A stretch of 6,051 nucleotides of DNA from Acidimicrobiaceae bacterium (GTDB taxonomy: Bacteria > Actinomycetota > Acidimicrobiia > Acidimicrobiales > RAAP-2), in contig PKWA01000057.1 of assembly GCA_003131665.1 (NCBI GenBank), positions 1-6,051 on the forward strand, given 5' to 3'. The notes below the pieces were generated by a model. It searched no databases. It worked only from the letters and a program-made list of their open reading frames with translations, and had not been told where the DNA came from. The position numbers and the translations under genes were made by a program. Shown one piece after another: positions 1 through 5,290 of the stretch. The stretch's first letter is position 1. The number at the start of each line of letters is the position of its first letter.

Positions 1-360
1 GCGGGCACGCGCGCGGCCACGATGGCGGACTCTTTTGTTGCCAGCGACGTCATCAAGGCCCGATTCGAGCGACTGAAGGACGTAACGGATCGTTCCGCGC
101 TGCGCCGTCACGAGGCTCGCGTGGGCCGCCTCGAAGAGGTTCTGGTCGAGGGTCCCTCAAGGCGTAACGATCAGATGCTCTCGGGACGCACTCGTCAGGG
201 CAAATTGATTCACTTTCCGGTCAGCCAGACAGCGGTGCGCTCTGGCTCGCTCGTTTCCGTGAACGTCACCTACGGAGCGCCCTACTACTTGATCGGTGAG
301 TTGGTCTCGGTGCAGCGTGCCCCGCGCCACAAGATTCGCGTGCCACTGCTCGCTACGTGA
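1..360 (+). CDS. miaB: MiaB C-terminus (tRNA A37 methylthiotransferase), 5' truncated by window
   Basis: This is the last 119 codons of a gene that begins before the window. MiaB is a radical-SAM enzyme that adds a methylthio group to i6A37 of tRNA, giving ms2i6A37. The first residues, AGTRAATMAD, match the end of the MiaB radical-SAM core, where PGT-A-xM-D is typical. A helical linker follows (RFERL, about residues 21-46). The TRAM RNA-binding domain then runs from about residue 47 to 105 (VLVEGPSRRND, SGRTRQGKLIHF, SGSLVSVNVTYGAPYYLIGEL). The frame is open from base 1, so the ATG at 22 is an internal Met and not a start. The catalytic iron-sulfur cysteines lie outside the window. The stop TGA overlaps the GTG start of miaA, which encodes the enzyme acting just before MiaB. 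The identification rests on family motifs I know, and I am confident of it. Confidence 0.93.
   Translation, partial: AGTRAATMADSFVASDVIKARFERLKDVTDRSALRRHEARVGRLEEVLVEGPSRRNDQMLSGRTRQGKLIHFPVSQTAVRSGSLVSVNVTYGAPYYLIGELVSVQRAPRHKIRVPLLAT
357..360 (+). promoter_or_regulatory. GTGA stop-start overlap, miaB/miaA
   Basis: The four bases hold the miaA GTG start (357-359) and the miaB TGA stop (358-360). No purine-rich Shine-Dalgarno sequence is visible in the 20 bases upstream. Translation of miaA is therefore probably coupled to termination on miaB (inference). Confidence 0.6.
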
Positions 361-1295
361 GCGCGTTCGCACGGCGCGCGGTCGCCCTGGTTGGACCTAC
401 CGCCTCGGGTAAGTCAGCACTCGCTCACGAACTGGCGCTCGAAAGCGACGGCGAGATCGAAGTGGTCAGCGTCGACGCGATGGGCGTGTATCGAGGAATG
501 GACCTGGGAACCGCGAAACCCACCCGAGAAGAGCGCGACGAGGTGCGCTATCACTTGTTGGATCTCGTGGATCCATGTGAGGAGTTCACCGTCGCGCAGT
601 TTCAGCGTGAAGCCAAGATCGCGGCGCAGACGATCACGGGTGCCGGTCACGACATCCTCTACGTGGGCGGCACGGGGCTCTACGGACGGGCAGTTCTTGA
701 CGATTTGGACATTCCCGCGCGCTACCCCGAGATTCGCCGGGCGCTCGAAGCGCGCGTCGAAGGTGAGCTACCCGCGCTCTATGAAGAACTTCGCGTTCTC
801 GATCCTCTGGCGGCCAGTCGCCTCGAGGCCACCAACGCCCGACGCGTGGTGCGGGCACTCGAGGTCTCGCTCGGCGCGGGTCGTCCGTTCTCCTCCTACG
901 GGGCGGGACTCTTGAGTTACGGTCCGGTGCGGGTAGTCCAAGTTGGCTTGGACTGTGGGCTCGAGGTGCTTGACGAGAGGATCGCGACTCGATTTCGTCG
1001 TTGGATGGTCCAAGGGCTGCTCGAGGAAGTCGAACGGCTCGCGGATGCTCCAGGTGGGCTCGGGCGTACCGCACGCCAAGCCGTGGGCTATCGCGAACTG
1101 CTGCGCCACGTCGAAGACGGAGAGCCACTGGATCGTTGCGTCGAGACGGCGATCACCCAGAGCCGTCGGCTGGCCCGTCGTCAACGTTCATGGTTTCGAC
1201 GTGATCCGCGCGTCGAATGGTTCGTCGACATCGTGGCGGCGAAGGCGCGTCTGCGTGAGGTGTTGACTGGCGCCGACGGGTTCGTGCGAGACTAG
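357..1295 (+). CDS. miaA: tRNA dimethylallyltransferase MiaA
   Basis: MiaA transfers a dimethylallyl group from DMAPP to the N6 of A37 in tRNA, giving i6A37, the substrate of MiaB. The protein has 312 residues, usual for the family. Visible motifs are the P-loop GPTASGKS (13-20) and the SVDAMGVYRGMDLGTAKP block (38-55), whose Asp40 corresponds to the conserved catalytic Asp. Next come HLLDLVDP (66-73), VGGTGLYGRAVL (103-114) and the helical insertion domain at about 117-190. The RRVVRALEV helix (162-170), RTARQAVGYREL (237-248) and the basic tail motif RRLARRQRSWFRRDPR (270-285) complete the fold. The GTG start at 357 places the P-loop at the normal distance from the N-terminus and overlaps the miaB stop by four bases. 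dapF follows after four bases. The block reads DAMG where many homologues have DSxQ, but E. coli MiaA also departs from DSxQ there, so I do not read this as loss of function. Confidence 0.96.
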   Translation: MSAFARRAVALVGPTASGKSALAHELALESDGEIEVVSVDAMGVYRGMDLGTAKPTREERDEVRYHLLDLVDPCEEFTVAQFQREAKIAAQTITGAGHDILYVGGTGLYGRAVLDDLDIPARYPEIRRALEARVEGELPALYEELRVLDPLAASRLEATNARRVVRALEVSLGAGRPFSSYGAGLLSYGPVRVVQVGLDCGLEVLDERIATRFRRWMVQGLLEEVERLADAPGGLGRTARQAVGYRELLRHVEDGEPLDRCVETAITQSRRLARRQRSWFRRDPRVEWFVDIVAAKARLREVLTGADGFVRD

Positions 1296-1299
1296 AACC

Positions 1300-2067
1300 G
1301 TGGCGTTACGCAGTCTCCAGAAATGGCACGGGGCCGGAAATGACTTTCTCGTCGACGTGCAAGAACACGGGCTGGCGCCGTGGTGGACCCCTGAACGCGC
1401 CCGCGCCCTCTGTCATCGCACGTCCGGTGTGGGCGCCGACGGGCTCGTCGTGGCGACAATGGGCTCTGAGGTCGCGATGGTCCTTTACAACGCGGATGGA
1501 TCAGTGGCCGAGATGTCGGGCAACGGCATTCGTTGTCTGGCGGCGGCGGTTCGACGTTCCACGAGAGCGACGTGGGACTCCCTGGAGGTTCACACGCCCG
1601 TGGGCCCTCGGACCGTTTTTCTGACAATGGACGACACTTCTGGCTACGGCAGCGTGGCGATGGGGGACGTGACCTTTGGCGAGAGTATCGACGGCACGCT
1701 CGGGGTGGCCAACGTCGGCAATCCGCACGTCGCCCTAATTGACGACGCCGCGTGGAGTGACGCCGCGCGCGAGGACTTCGCAGCGAAACTCTCGGCCCAG
1801 GTCGGCGGCGCCAACGTCGAGTTTTTGACGGTACTCGACGTCGAACGAGTGCGTATGCGCGTGATCGAGCGCGGCGTCGGATGGACGCAAGCTTGCGGGA
1901 CTGGTTCGTGTGCGGCGGCGGCACTTACGCGCCGCGCGGGGTTCACCGGCGACGTCGTCACGGTAGAGAATCCGGGCGGCGATCTTCGAGTGGAGCTAGT
2001 GGGCGCGTCGGCGACCTTGAGCGGGCCGGTACAGTTCGTGGCGAACGTGGAGTGGCTCGAAGCGTGA
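1300..2067 (+). CDS. dapF: Diaminopimelate epimerase DapF
   Basis: DapF interconverts LL- and meso-diaminopimelate by a two-cysteine, cofactor-free mechanism in the cytoplasm. It supplies meso-DAP for peptidoglycan and for lysine. At 255 residues it is slightly shorter than many homologues (about 270-290). The N-terminal half has KWHGAGNDF (8-16), GVGADGL (43-49), NADGS (64-68) and EMSGNGIRC (71-79), with catalytic Cys79. The C-terminal half has GNPH (140-143, His143), ANVEF (171-175) and ERGVGWTQACGTGSCA (190-205), with Glu190 and catalytic Cys199, then NPGG (224-227). The Glu190-Cys199 spacing equals that of Glu208-Cys217 in Haemophilus influenzae DapF. All key residues are present, so the enzyme should be active. 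The GTG start at 1300 lies four bases after miaA and puts KWHGAGNDF at the expected N-terminal place. Only a weak GAG is found upstream. The stop overlaps the hflX start. Confidence 0.96.
   Translation: MALRSLQKWHGAGNDFLVDVQEHGLAPWWTPERARALCHRTSGVGADGLVVATMGSEVAMVLYNADGSVAEMSGNGIRCLAAAVRRSTRATWDSLEVHTPVGPRTVFLTMDDTSGYGSVAMGDVTFGESIDGTLGVANVGNPHVALIDDAAWSDAAREDFAAKLSAQVGGANVEFLTVLDVERVRMRVIERGVGWTQACGTGSCAAAALTRRAGFTGDVVTVENPGGDLRVELVGASATLSGPVQFVANVEWLEA
2049..2052 (+). promoter_or_regulatory. Possible Shine-Dalgarno for hflX
   Basis: GGAG lies 11 bases upstream of the GTG at 2064, inside the end of dapF. The spacing is a little long, and the bases also encode dapF residues, so this is a weak call. 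It supports the GTG at 2064 over an earlier start. Confidence 0.25.
2064..2067 (+). promoter_or_regulatory. GTGA stop-start overlap, dapF/hflX
   Basis: The hflX GTG (2064-2066) shares bases with the dapF TGA stop (2065-2067). The geometry matches the miaB/miaA junction and implies coupled translation (inference). Confidence 0.6.
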
Positions 2068-3344
2068 CCTATATACCCAACACCCTCATTGATCGAACGT
2101 TTCGAGAGAAGATCGTGTTGGTCGGCGTGCTCTTTCCTGGTGTCAAGCTCGACGAACTCGATCAACAACTCGACGAACTCGCGCTCCTCGTCGATACCGC
2201 AGGAGCCGACGTGGTCGCTCGCGTCGTTCAACGTCGCGACAGCCCCGACGCGGCGACGTTCATCGGCTCGGGCAAAGTGCACGAGCTGCGCGAACTCTCC
2301 TTAGCGCTCGACGCGGACACGGTCGTCTTTGAACACAACCTTTCGCCGGCCCAGCAGCGAAACCTCGAAAAGATACTCGGGCGAACGGCCATCGATCGAA
2401 CGGCCGTTATTCTCGACATCTTCGCCCAGAACGCGCGAACGCCTGAAGGCAAGGCCCAGGTGGAGCTGGCGCTGTTGGAGTATCGCCTACCGCGACTCCG
2501 TCGAGCCAGCGAGTCGCTCTCCCAACAGGCCGGTGGCATTGGCACGAGAGGCCCCGGTGAGACCCAGTTGGAGGTCGACCGGCGCCGACTGGTCCAGCGC
2601 ATTCATCACATTCGCGCCGAACTCAAAGAGATTGACCGAACCCGGGGGGTCCAGCGCCAAGGTCGAGACCGCGGTCGTCATCGCGAAGTGACGCTGGTGG
2701 GCTACACCAACGCCGGCAAATCTTCGATGCTCAACGCGCTCACTAACGCCGGCGTGGTGGTGGAAGATCGCCTCTTTGCGACCTTGGATCCGCGTACTCG
2801 ACAACGTCAACTTCCCGGCGGTGAAACCGTCCTCTTCACTGACACCGTGGGCTTCATCTCAAATCTCCCGCACGAACTGGTCGAGGCCTTCATGAGTACC
2901 CTAAGGTCCGTGCAGTTGGCCGATCTCTTAGTGCACGTGGTCGACGGGGCGAGCGACCACGCCGAGGAACAGATTGCCGCGGTGCGTGACGTGCTGGTCG
3001 AGATCGACGCCGATCACGTGCCGGAGCTTCTCGTCTTTAACAAGGTCGACGTGGCGGACTCGAGGTCGAGAGAACTCGCGAAACTCTACGAGGGCAGTGT
3101 GTGGGTGTCGGCCAAGACGGGCGAGAACCTCGACGAAGTGATCGCCACCATTGGAGATCGACTGCGCACGAACGACCGGATCCTGACGCTGCAGTTGCCC
3201 TTCGATCGCGGCGACCTGCTCGCCGCGGCGCACCGCGAAGGTGACGTCCTGGACACTTCGGTCAGCGACGACGGCGTGTTGATCCACGTTGTGCTCGACG
3301 ACGTCAGCGCGGCTCGTTTTAGTCAATGGCGCGTCTCGGCGTGA
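2064..3344 (+). CDS. hflX: Ribosome-associated GTPase HflX
   Basis: HflX is an Obg-HflX superfamily GTPase that binds the 50S subunit and, in studied bacteria, splits stalled or stressed 70S ribosomes. From the GTG at 2064 the protein has 426 residues, the usual size. The frame stays open back to 1881, but that extension lies wholly within dapF and has no HflX-like sequence. The N-terminal HflX domain (about 10-190) includes the FIGSGKVHEL segment (66-75), FEHNLSPAQQRNLEK (89-103), FAQNARTPEGKAQVELA (120-136) and the glycine-rich GTRGPGETQLEVDRRR (160-175). The G domain has G1 GYTNAGKS (213-220), G2 with Thr240 in FATLDPRTR, G3 DTVGF (260-264), G4 NKVD (326-329) and G5 VSAKTG (348-353). A short C-terminal domain follows. 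The miaA-hflX neighbourhood is conserved in many bacteria, but here dap genes lie on both sides. The stop overlaps the dapC start. Confidence 0.96.
   Translation: MTYIPNTLIDRTFREKIVLVGVLFPGVKLDELDQQLDELALLVDTAGADVVARVVQRRDSPDAATFIGSGKVHELRELSLALDADTVVFEHNLSPAQQRNLEKILGRTAIDRTAVILDIFAQNARTPEGKAQVELALLEYRLPRLRRASESLSQQAGGIGTRGPGETQLEVDRRRLVQRIHHIRAELKEIDRTRGVQRQGRDRGRHREVTLVGYTNAGKSSMLNALTNAGVVVEDRLFATLDPRTRQRQLPGGETVLFTDTVGFISNLPHELVEAFMSTLRSVQLADLLVHVVDGASDHAEEQIAAVRDVLVEIDADHVPELLVFNKVDVADSRSRELAKLYEGSVWVSAKTGENLDEVIATIGDRLRTNDRILTLQLPFDRGDLLAAAHREGDVLDTSVSDDGVLIHVVLDDVSAARFSQWRVSA
3341..3344 (+). promoter_or_regulatory. GTGA stop-start overlap, hflX/dapC
   Basis: The GTG at 3341-3343 overlaps the hflX TGA stop at 3342-3344. 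It is in frame with the ATG at 3326 and copies the geometry of the other three GTGA junctions. This is the main reason for preferring it as the dapC start. Confidence 0.5.
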
Positions 3345-4444
3345 GCTTCTCTCCTCCGGCGTACCCCTACGAGCGGCTGGACGGACTAAAGAAGTTGGCC
3401 TCGGTCTTTGAGGGCGGTCCCATCGACTGTTCCATCGGCACGCCGGTTGACGCGCCGCCGGAGTTCGTGGTCGAGGAACTGGCCCGAGGAGCCGGTGCGA
3501 GGGGCTATCCACCCTCAGCCGGTTCGCTCCCGTACCGAACCGCCGCGGCCGAGTGGATGAATCGGCGCTTTGGCCTCGAGGTCGCGCCAGACGACGTCGC
3601 GGCCTGCGTGGGTACCAAGGAGTTCGTCGCGAGTCTCGCGGGCTACCTTCACCTGCGCAGCCCTGAGCGTGACACCGTGCTCTATCCCGCCATCAGCTAT
3701 CCGACGTACGCCATGGGCGCGACGCTGGCGGGCCTGCGCTCGGTGCCCGTCGAGATGGTTGATGGTCAACTCGATCTCTCGTCGATCGCTCCTAGCGACG
3801 TGGAGCGAGCATTAGTGATATGGGCGAACTCGCCATCGAACCCGACGGGACGCCTCGACGACCTTGAGGCCGTCGCCACGTGGGGACGTCGATACGGCGT
3901 CCTCGTGGCGAGCGACGAGTGTTACGCCGAGTTCACCTGGAACACTGGCCCGAGGACGATTCTCGAATACGGATCCGGGGGCGTGCTCGCGGTGCACTCG
4001 AGTTCGAAACGCTCGAATCTGGCTGGTCTTCGCGCGGGCTTTTACGCCGGCGATGCGGCGATAGTTTCTTACCTGCGCAGCGTGCGCCAGCACGCGGGAC
4101 TGATGGTGCCCGGACCCGTCCAGGCCGCGGTGGCCCTGGCGTACGGCGACGATGCGCACGTCAACGTGCAGCGAGAGCGGTACCTCACACGGCTGGAACT
4201 GCTCAGTCGAGCCCTCAAGGGACTCGACGTCGACGCGCCGATGCCCGAAGGAACGTTCTACTTGTGGTGCTCGAAGGAAGGTTTGGATGGTTGGGCGTTG
4301 GCGACGATGCTCGCCGAACGATCGGGTCTCGTGGTCAGCCCTGGCGAACTCTACGGCGACGCCGGCAAGGACTTCGTGCGTATTGCCGTCGTCCAACCGG
4401 ACGAGCGACTCGAACTCGCCGCGGCGCGTCTCGAATCCTCGTAG
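3341..4444 (+). CDS. dapC: N-succinyl-L,L-diaminopimelate aminotransferase (DapC-type, class I PLP)
   Basis: DapC is a PLP enzyme that moves an amino group from glutamate to N-succinyl-2-amino-6-ketopimelate, giving N-succinyl-LL-DAP. From the GTG the protein has 367 residues. It opens with VSFSPPAYPYERLDGLK, the short opening I expect for actinobacterial DapC, where P-F/Y-P-W/Y-D/E is common. Fold type I motifs are SIGTPVDAPP (31-40), GYPPSAGS (55-62), GTKEFV (91-96), the Tyr-bearing AISYPTYAMGA (117-127), NSPSNPTG (163-170, with Asn167), ASDECYAEF (190-198, with Asp192 for the PLP pyridine nitrogen), HSSSKRSNLAGLRAGF (219-234, with Lys223 as the Schiff-base lysine) and FVRIAV (345-350, with Arg347 for the substrate carboxylate). 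The ATG at 3326 would add five residues and overlap hflX by 19 bases. The GTG is preferred because it makes the same GTGA junction as its neighbours. Other class I aminotransferase roles are possible from sequence alone, but flanking dapF, dapD and dapE make DapC by far the likeliest. Confidence 0.9.
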   Translation: MSFSPPAYPYERLDGLKKLASVFEGGPIDCSIGTPVDAPPEFVVEELARGAGARGYPPSAGSLPYRTAAAEWMNRRFGLEVAPDDVAACVGTKEFVASLAGYLHLRSPERDTVLYPAISYPTYAMGATLAGLRSVPVEMVDGQLDLSSIAPSDVERALVIWANSPSNPTGRLDDLEAVATWGRRYGVLVASDECYAEFTWNTGPRTILEYGSGGVLAVHSSSKRSNLAGLRAGFYAGDAAIVSYLRSVRQHAGLMVPGPVQAAVALAYGDDAHVNVQRERYLTRLELLSRALKGLDVDAPMPEGTFYLWCSKEGLDGWALATMLAERSGLVVSPGELYGDAGKDFVRIAVVQPDERLELAAARLESS

Positions 4445-4453
4445 ACCCAACAG

Positions 4454-4459
4454 TACGAT
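4454..4459 (+). promoter_or_regulatory. Possible -10 box of a leaderless dapD promoter
   Basis: TACGAT fits the actinobacterial -10 consensus TANNNT and ends six bases before the dapD ATG. Transcription starting about seven bases after the box would begin at the ATG itself, as in leaderless mRNAs, which are common in actinobacteria. No clear -35 element lies about 17 bases upstream, and no Shine-Dalgarno sequence precedes the ATG. A TANNNT match can arise by chance, so confidence is low. Confidence 0.3.
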
Positions 4460-4465
4460 TGACCC

Positions 4466-5290
4466 ATGAGTGAACTCGAGACTCGCATCGCGCACTGGTT
4501 CGACCAACTGGCAGAGATGACCCCGGACAATGTCGAAGCCCGTCGAGACGTCGAGCTGGTCATAACGAAGCTCGACGACGGGCAGTTGCGTGTTGCCGAG
4601 ATCGACGTGCAGGGTGTCGTTATCGTCCACGAGTGGGTGAAACAGGCAATCTTGCTGCTCTTTCGATTGCACGGTCTCGAGAAGACCGAGGTCGGGCCCT
4701 TTGAGTACCTCGACAAACTGGAGTTGAAACGAGACTACGAACGCAGAGGCGTGCGCGTGGTGCCCGGCGCGTCGGCCCGGCGCGGCAGCTTCATCAGCCC
4801 CGGCGTGATCTTGATGCCGAGCTTCGTGAACATCGGGGCCTGGGTCGGTCCTAATTCAATGGTCGACACCTGGGCCACGGTGGGAAGTTGTGCGCAGATC
4901 GGCGCCAACGTTCATCTGTCGGGGGGCGTGGGCATCGGCGGCGTGCTGGAGCCGGCCAACGCCGTACCCGTCGTCATCGAGGACGACGCATTTATTGGGA
5001 GCCGCTGCATGATCGTCGACGGAGCGCGGGTTGGGCGAGGCTCGGTGCTAGGCGCCGGCACCATCTTGAATCCCTCAATACCCGTGATCGACGCCGTCAG
5101 CGGTGAGGAAGTTTCGAGAGGTTACGTCCCGGACTACTGCGTGGCGGTCTCGGCGAGTCGGCGCCGCGAGTATCCCGGCGGCGAGTTTTTCCTCCCCTGT
5201 GTGTTGATTATTAGGCACCTGAGTGAGGGAGAGCGCCACAGCAAGGTCGCGTTAAATGAGATACTTCGTGATCACGGCGTGGCTACGTGA
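4466..5290 (+). CDS. dapD: Tetrahydrodipicolinate N-succinyltransferase DapD (type resembling E. coli/Bacteroidota)
   Basis: DapD transfers succinyl from succinyl-CoA to tetrahydrodipicolinate, the first committed step of the succinylase branch. The 274 residues equal the length of E. coli DapD and align with it closely. An N-terminal helical region (1-98) contains TPDNVEARRDVE (19-30), LDDGQLRVAE (36-45) and HEWVKQAILLLFR (55-67). A left-handed parallel beta-helix of hexapeptide repeats follows (about 99-225) with LMPSFVNIGAWV (116-127), MVDTWATVGSCAQIG (132-146) and NVHLSGGVGIGGVLEP (148-163). The C-terminal segment holds PGGEFFLPCVLIIR (237-250) and KVALNEILRD (260-269). Asp134 corresponds to the active-site Asp141 of the E. 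coli family. The position of Glu189 is Met182 here. Known actinobacterial DapD is longer (about 317 residues in Mycobacterium tuberculosis) and of a different subfamily, so this copy is unusual for the presumed host. It starts at ATG 4466, 21 bases after dapC, and its stop overlaps dapE. Confidence 0.95.
   Translation: MSELETRIAHWFDQLAEMTPDNVEARRDVELVITKLDDGQLRVAEIDVQGVVIVHEWVKQAILLLFRLHGLEKTEVGPFEYLDKLELKRDYERRGVRVVPGASARRGSFISPGVILMPSFVNIGAWVGPNSMVDTWATVGSCAQIGANVHLSGGVGIGGVLEPANAVPVVIEDDAFIGSRCMIVDGARVGRGSVLGAGTILNPSIPVIDAVSGEEVSRGYVPDYCVAVSASRRREYPGGEFFLPCVLIIRHLSEGERHSKVALNEILRDHGVAT
5287..5290 (+). promoter_or_regulatory. GTGA stop-start overlap, dapD/dapE
   Basis: The dapE GTG (5287-5289) overlaps the dapD TGA stop (5288-5290), the fourth such junction in the window. 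No Shine-Dalgarno sequence is visible just upstream. Coupled translation of dapD and dapE is likely (inference). Confidence 0.6.

Noticed and set aside
22..360. A stand-alone 112-residue protein starting at ATG 22
   Set aside because: The frame is open upstream to base 1, and the residues before the Met continue the MiaB pattern (AGTRAATMAD). This is an internal Met of MiaB.
474..494. MiaA reads DAMG where many homologues have DSxQ
   Set aside because: The key Asp40 is kept, and E. coli MiaA also differs at the Gln position. There is no good reason to infer altered function.
391..915. Second + strand frame of 174 codons inside miaA
   Set aside because: It is Arg/Ser/Trp-rich with no motif, and miaA in the other frame has a full set of family motifs.
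1882..1884. Trp195 in the DapF motif ERGVGWTQACGTG, where Glu is common
   Set aside because: The catalytic equivalents Cys79, Cys199, His143 and Glu190 are all present, and this position varies among families.
1292..1924. Arg/Pro-rich minus-strand reading frame of 210 codons
   Set aside because: Its composition is typical of an out-of-frame reading of GC-rich coding DNA, here of dapF. No domain is visible.
1881..2063. An N-terminal extension of HflX starting at 1881
   Set aside because: These 61 codons overlap the dapF catalytic region and carry no HflX sequence. The GTG at 2064 gives the normal 426-residue protein and a GTGA junction.
2148..2181. Direct repeat of 13 bases (CTCGACGAACTCG at 2148-2160 and 2169-2181)
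   Set aside because: The copies are 21 bases apart and encode two LDEL turns of one helix in HflX. Codon reuse explains the match.
1644..2282. Minus-strand reading frame of 212 codons, opposite dapF and hflX
   Set aside because: It is an antisense shadow with low-complexity Ser/Thr/Arg-rich composition, spanning a gene junction of the real strand.
3326..3340. ATG 3326 as the dapC start
   Set aside because: It would overlap hflX by 19 bases and has no Shine-Dalgarno sequence. The in-frame GTG at 3341 matches the other junctions and the usual DapC opening. It cannot be fully excluded.
4459..4464. TTGACC before dapD as a -35 element
   Set aside because: No -10-like hexamer lies about 17 bases downstream, which would fall inside dapD.
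3812..4672. Long minus-strand reading frame of 286 codons, opposite dapC and dapD
   Set aside because: It lies wholly across two clear + strand genes and has no recognisable motifs. Such frames are common opposite high-GC genes.
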